Positions 57,188 to 61,102 of a stretch of 61,102 bases of DNA are shown here, one piece after another. The position numbers and the translations under genes are program-made. The stretch covers positions 1-61,102 of the forward strand of contig JAMYHX010000242.1 in the NCBI GenBank assembly GCA_025529335.1, read 5' to 3'. This DNA is from Rhizopus sp. PT2906 (taxonomy: Eukaryota > Mucoromycota > Mucoromycetes > Mucorales > Rhizopodaceae). The notes under the pieces were generated by a model, which saw only the letters and a list, made by a program, of their open reading frames with translations, was not told the origin of the DNA and made no database searches. Position 1 is the stretch's first letter; each line of letters starts with the position of its first letter.

Positions 57188-57857
57188 TTAATCTAAATCC
57201 ATATCCATTGAATCATATTGAACTGAAGGTTGATGTATTATTTCTATATGTGTATGACGTCGATCCTGATTATGTTTCATCATTTCTTGTACAGCCAATT
57301 TGTCTCTGGGATCCGTTAGACTGTGCCATTGTGAATCAATAGAAATACATATATGAGAAAGTCTTTTTTTTTTTTTTTTACTTACGCAGAATTGCTCAAT
57401 ACAAACTGAGGTATTTTTGGTTTTGAGTTACCTGGATTCAGCTCTAAAGGAAGTCCACATGTGTCATCATCAATCAGTATTGTATGATCGACAACAAGCG
57501 GCATCATGTCATTCTCTTCCTCTTGCTCTTCGAGAAATTGATTGATATCATCAATTCTTACCACATTTTTATTACTTGTTATGTTATTGTTTATATCATA
57601 GATATATCGTTCATTAGGATCTCCTAGTATATATAAAAAAGGGTCGTATTACTCTTGTTTACATATTATAAACTGCTTTTCTTGTTTTTACTTTGAAAGG
57701 TAATGGAGCTCTTGCTAGGATCTAATGACATGGCTGCCATTTCGTTTGCAAAGCTTTCTTCGGATATAAACTTTTTTCTTGGTAAACCATGCACAAAGTC
57801 TTCAGAGTCATAAGGATGATCAAATCGTTTATGTGAACTGCTTTCGGTGGATTGCAT
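57188..57857 (-). CDS. Small acidic protein of unknown function
   Basis: Three exons give about 155 residues: MQSTESSSHKRF from ATG 57857, GLPRKKFISEESFANEMAAMSL, then an exon from about 57625 with NQFLEEQEEENDMMPLVVD and NSKPKIPQFVLS. A last exon from about 57334 reads ALTDPRDKLAVQEMMKHNQDRRHTHIEI and ends SMDMDLD. The splice joins (including GC|T of Ala before LTDPRD) restore a single frame. No domain, signal or membrane span is visible. The acidic middle, the basic PRKKF and the helical KLAVQEMMKHN suggest a short regulatory or adaptor protein, but I cannot assign a family. The consistent splicing argues that it is a real gene. Confidence 0.6.
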
Positions 57858-58376
57858 TCTAGAAAGAGAACAATAGCAAAAAATAAAGAACAAACTTTTG
57901 AAAATAGTGGTCGGCGCTCGAAATTATGGTCGCTTGTTCGCATAAACAAAATGGCTTTGTGTACAAGTAGCAAAACCACAGCTTTAGGGAACCTCTCTTT
58001 GTCTCGCTATTTCTATTATCTCCAAGCGTAATCGTGAATGGATTACTAAAAGATTACGCTTCAAAGTGTTTATCCCTTCACTATCTTCAAGTAGTTGTAT
58101 TTATACGCTTATGTAGAAGAAGATGACACTGTATTTTCAGTCAACTCAATCTATGGTATATCATTAGCTTATAAAGAGCACAAGGTTCTTCTTATTACCA
58201 AGGCCATTTTATGCGTTAACTATTAAAACTCAAGAAACATATTATTTCAGATAGAAGGGACATTCTGATCATCATTCACATAGGTCTTTGCTTTATTATA
58301 TGCTATGAGATGAGTGCATTAAACCTCTCCTGATGGATTGTCGCTTCTTGTGTGTGAAATGGATACAATGCATTAT
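57858..58376. other. Intergenic with a short inverted repeat
   Basis: No gene is recognised. The inverted repeat AGCGTAATC (58025-58033) / GATTACGCT (58052-58060) with an 18-base spacer stands out. The remainder is AT-rich flank of ERV2 and promoter of the small acidic protein gene. Confidence 0.45.
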
Positions 58377-59004
58377 TTATTCTGAACAACCACAGGGATA
58401 TTTTGCTTCAATATTGTTGCAGTCAAATAATGGTTTCTTTAGCCTTTCATTCACATTATTATGCATTGCACATAACCATTGAGAAGCAGCTGCTCTTGAT
58501 GAAGTCTGTGGTGGGTATTGAGTGATCATTTGATTGAAATGACGGGCACTATATATTTCTCTTAGTGGCATTAAAAAGGATAAAGTTGCTCATTTACCAT
58601 TCTCCGCAAGGATACAGCTTTGAAAAAAGAAACATGAATTCCTTCAGGGACTCTCGTTCCTGCTCTGTCGGGTTTTCAGGATATCTTGCCATCATTGTAT
58701 GTAAAAACTATTGCTCTGAGTGAAAAAGCCCATGTTTGATCTATCCAAGCTTACCTTCCATGTTGCTCTCCCAAGCTCTGCTCTATTGAAAGGAAAGATG
58801 TTTTAATAATAAAACATTGCCTTCAGTTAATGTATATAACCTTTCTGTTTGATTTGTCATGTGTCCCATAATTACATGCGAATCTTGCTGAGAACTGGAA
58901 GATGTTGCCATGGTAGATTTAATCTGCTTACTATACAAGAGAAGTATGGTCGCAGTAACAAGCATCACCAAGGTGACCACGGTTACTGTCCCTATTCTCT
59001 TCAT
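58377..59004 (-). CDS. ERV2: FAD-linked sulfhydryl oxidase Erv2 (ER type)
   Basis: Erv2 makes disulfides in the endoplasmic reticulum lumen and passes them to protein disulfide isomerase. The N-terminal hydrophobic segment TVVTLVMLVTATILLL acts as signal-anchor. The Erv/Alr fold follows: RAELGRATWK, an intron, VLHTMMARYPENPTEQE, FMFLFSKLYPCGEC with the CxxC active site, CARHFNQM, and ASQWLCAMHNNVNERLKKPLFDC. The protein ends YPCGCSE. That C-terminal Cys-Gly-Cys is the shuttle pair of yeast Erv2 and separates it from mitochondrial Erv1. Three introns close in frame. The start is 59004, since the longer frame upstream begins with TTG. Length about 165 residues. Confidence 0.93.
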
Positions 59005-59263
59005 ATTTTTCTTTAAAAGCAAAAAAACGTATAAAATCTAAACTTCTCCTTATACTTTATTCGGAATTATTGGGACGCTTTTAGAAATATGGAATAAAGA
59101 ATAAAATTTGGTTTCAAAAGTAAGGCACATTGAAGGAAGATATACAGCTTTTCTGAATTAAAGAAATAATCTAAAAGACTTGCACTGATTTATTGTGATG
59201 ATTTTTAAAAGGCTTTTTTTTGTGTATTGTGTATATAAATATGCTAAATAATTATGAAAATGC

Positions 59264-60349
59264 TTATTCAGGAGCATGAGAAAACAAGTAGGATACAGAT
59301 TCACCATTGTGAGTTCTACGGATAGCTTCAGCAAGAGTAGGAGAAATATCAATTACGTCAAGTTTAGGGCAAATGGCCTATTTGGTTTGGTTACTATGAT
59401 ACACACACACATTATAATAATTGGTTACTTACCATCTTATCTTGATGAGGGATAGTGTTTGTCACAACGAGCTTCTCAATGACAGATTCATTAATAACCT
59501 TGATGGCCTTACCAGAAAGAATACCGTGAGCAACAATAGCATACACCTTGACAGCGCCATTTTCAACCAAAGTTTTAGCAGCTAATCCAAGAGTACCGCA
59601 AGTATCTGCCATATCATCCACTAAAATAGCAATTTTGCCCGCAACGTCACCTACCAACACCATACGAGATACTTCGTTGGCTCTCTTACGTTCTTTGTGG
59701 ATCAAGGCAAAATCGAGCTCAAGTCTGTCGGCAATTGAAGTGGCACTATTATATAAAATAAAAATAAAAAATGTGAGCTGATGATGACAAGGATCAGGGT
59801 ATTAAGAACTTACCGTTTGGCGCCACCTGCATCGGGAGAAACAATGATAGCATTCTTCCAATCGGGAATCTTTGTACGAATATACTTGATCATTGATGGT
59901 TCACAGTACAAGTTGTCCACAGGAATGTTAAAGAAGCCTTGGATTTGAGAAGCATGGAGGTCCATGGTGATGACATGATTTGCACCAGCCACAGTCAGCA
60001 TATTAGCGGTTAATTTAGCAGTGATAGGAGCACGGCTCTTGTCTTTTTTATCTTGTCTAGCATATGGGAAGCAGGGGATAACAGCAGTGATTCTGCGAGC
60101 AGAGGCAGTCTTGCAGGCATTAATTAAAATTAAAAGCTCCATCAAGTTATCGTTGATTTCACCACAACCAGATTGAATAATAAATACATCTTCATCACGA
60201 ACAGATTCACCAACAGTAACAGAAGTTTCTTGATTGGAATACTTCATGACGACAGCCTTGGCTAAATCAATACCCATACGACTAGCTACAAGCTTGGCAA
60301 GTTCAGGGTGGGAGTTACCCGTGAATATCTTGATGGCGTTATCAGACAT
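59264..60349 (-). CDS. PRS: Ribose-phosphate pyrophosphokinase (PRPP synthetase)
   Basis: This enzyme transfers pyrophosphate from ATP to ribose-5-phosphate, giving PRPP for nucleotide, His, Trp and NAD synthesis. Three exons give about 320 residues, the standard length. The N-terminal part has IKIFTGNSHPELAKLVASRMG, ETSVTVGESVRDEDVFIIQSG, CFPYARQDKKDKSRAPITAK and VITMDLHASQIQGFF. DLHASQIQGFF and SPDAGGAKR are the ATP/metal-binding segments. The PRPP loop is ILVDDMADTCGTL. The end is SVSYLFSHAPE. Introns lie at about 59817-59750 and 59436-59380. ATG 60349 (MSDNAIKIF) is preferred over the longer frame. Fungi have several PRS paralogues, and the number is not assigned here. Confidence 0.95.
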
Positions 60350-61102
60350 TTGTATACTATTGGCTTTCACTGGGTATTTGCTTCGTTTTCACTTTCTTGG
60401 TTGAAAGGATCTTTACAAAAAAGGAACTTTGTTGGATAAAAAAGAACAAAAGAAACGAAAAAGAGCAGAAAAAAAAAAAAAAAGAGTCCCATAATTCAGA
60501 CTCAGTAGTGACTCTTCTGATCGAGATGATGACTGCATTGCTTCTTGTGGGTACATGCTTTATATCCTTGTTGTCTCTTTCTCTGTCCATTCCTCTTTAT
60601 CCTTTTTTCTTTTCTTATTAACAAAATTCAAAATCTTTTTTGGTATGGATACCGTTGTTTAATTAAGATATGATGATTCTTTTTTTTTTTTTTCTATACC
60701 GTCAAACCTATGGCATTGTCACTCTGGTGAAAAACAATTGTCGGAACTAGCTAAAATTGGCACCCGTTTCTGTCCCTTATAAACACATTGATTGCAAGCC
60801 TTTTCTGATGTCGCATATCATTACCGCTGTGAAAAGTTAATGTTCTTCGTCTTCCCCCTTCAAAGCACACCTCTCATTGTAACATGCGACTTACAAAAAA
60901 ATCCCCTTCCAAGTATTTTGAGTTCAAATCCGGACTTTTATTTGTGGATGCAAAGAAATAACATGTGAATTTTTTCTCAAATAAAATACGGGATTTTACT
61001 TTAGTGACAGCTTCATGTTTTATTAGTACTGTTTTATTAAAAATAAATTTCAGAAAGAGGATAAAATTATGACGTATATGAAAAAAATAATTGGCGCATA
61101 TT
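60350..61102. other. Upstream flank of the PRPP synthetase gene
   Basis: A-rich runs near 60467-60483 and T-rich runs near 60680-60695 bracket AT-rich DNA. No gene or RNA is recognised up to the window end. Confidence 0.45.

Noticed and set aside
60915..60945. tRNA T-arm-like GTTCAAATCC
   Set aside because: No pairing stem around it and no anticodon arm upstream.

Overview
The window is nuclear DNA of a filamentous fungus, most likely an early-diverging one of the Mucoromycota (Rhizopus/Mucor type). The evidence is AT-rich DNA, genes cut by many very short GT-AG introns (about 37 to 80 nt), TATA/CT-rich leaders, a typical fungal gene set (GT15 mannosyltransferases, a WOPR regulator, VTC, VID27, VID30, an OPT transporter, a siderophore MFS carrier), and debris of the kinds of mobile element expected in Mucorales genomes (an Ndc10/Crypton-like recombinase, a Helitron-type helicase, IS630-like DDE fragments). 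No rRNA, tRNA, CRISPR array or bacterial operon was recognised. The genus is an inference.

Layout. 1-11.1 kb is a compact housekeeping block: ATG5 (autophagy), RRP9 (U3 snoRNP), an ASA1-like WD40 protein, a Mep2-class ammonium transporter under five GATA boxes, a small Gag1/DUF4050-like protein, VID30/RanBPM (GID ubiquitin ligase) and mitochondrial RSM10. 11.1-13.8 kb is a graveyard of elements: a TnpB/Fanzor-like remnant, a TIR element of about 380 bp and two opposed halves of a DDE transposase. 13.8-17.7 kb holds an OPT transporter with a one-base frameshift and an Ndc10/Crypton-like gene, also frameshifted. 18.4-25.8 kb holds RPS16, a 14-3-3 gene, a WOPR regulator and a siderophore-iron MFS transporter with iron-type GATA boxes. 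26.2-27.85 kb is a second decayed repeat island that shares sequence with the first.

27.85-45.1 kb is dense: RCL1 and SMD3 (divergent), a septin-like GTPase with a C-terminal membrane anchor that converges on SMC3 with a 10-bp gap, an SPX-VTC polyphosphate protein and TRS85 (TRAPPIII). 46-47.3 kb is a broken Helitron-type Pif1 helicase. 47.5-61.1 kb holds a single-pass membrane protein with a tandem Tyr-His-Asp-Pro repeat tail, three clustered GT15 mannosyltransferases, VID27, a small acidic protein of unknown function, ERV2 and a PRPP synthetase.

There is no operon logic. Two themes recur: nutrient response (ammonium, peptide/metal and iron-siderophore transport, polyphosphate, GID/VID degradation) and ribosome biogenesis (RRP9, RCL1, RPS16, RSM10). 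The observations most worth following are an SMC3 whose tandem acetyl-acceptor lysines are Thr-Leu, the tail-anchored septin-like GTPase, the GATA-box promoters, and the shared repeats of the two islands.
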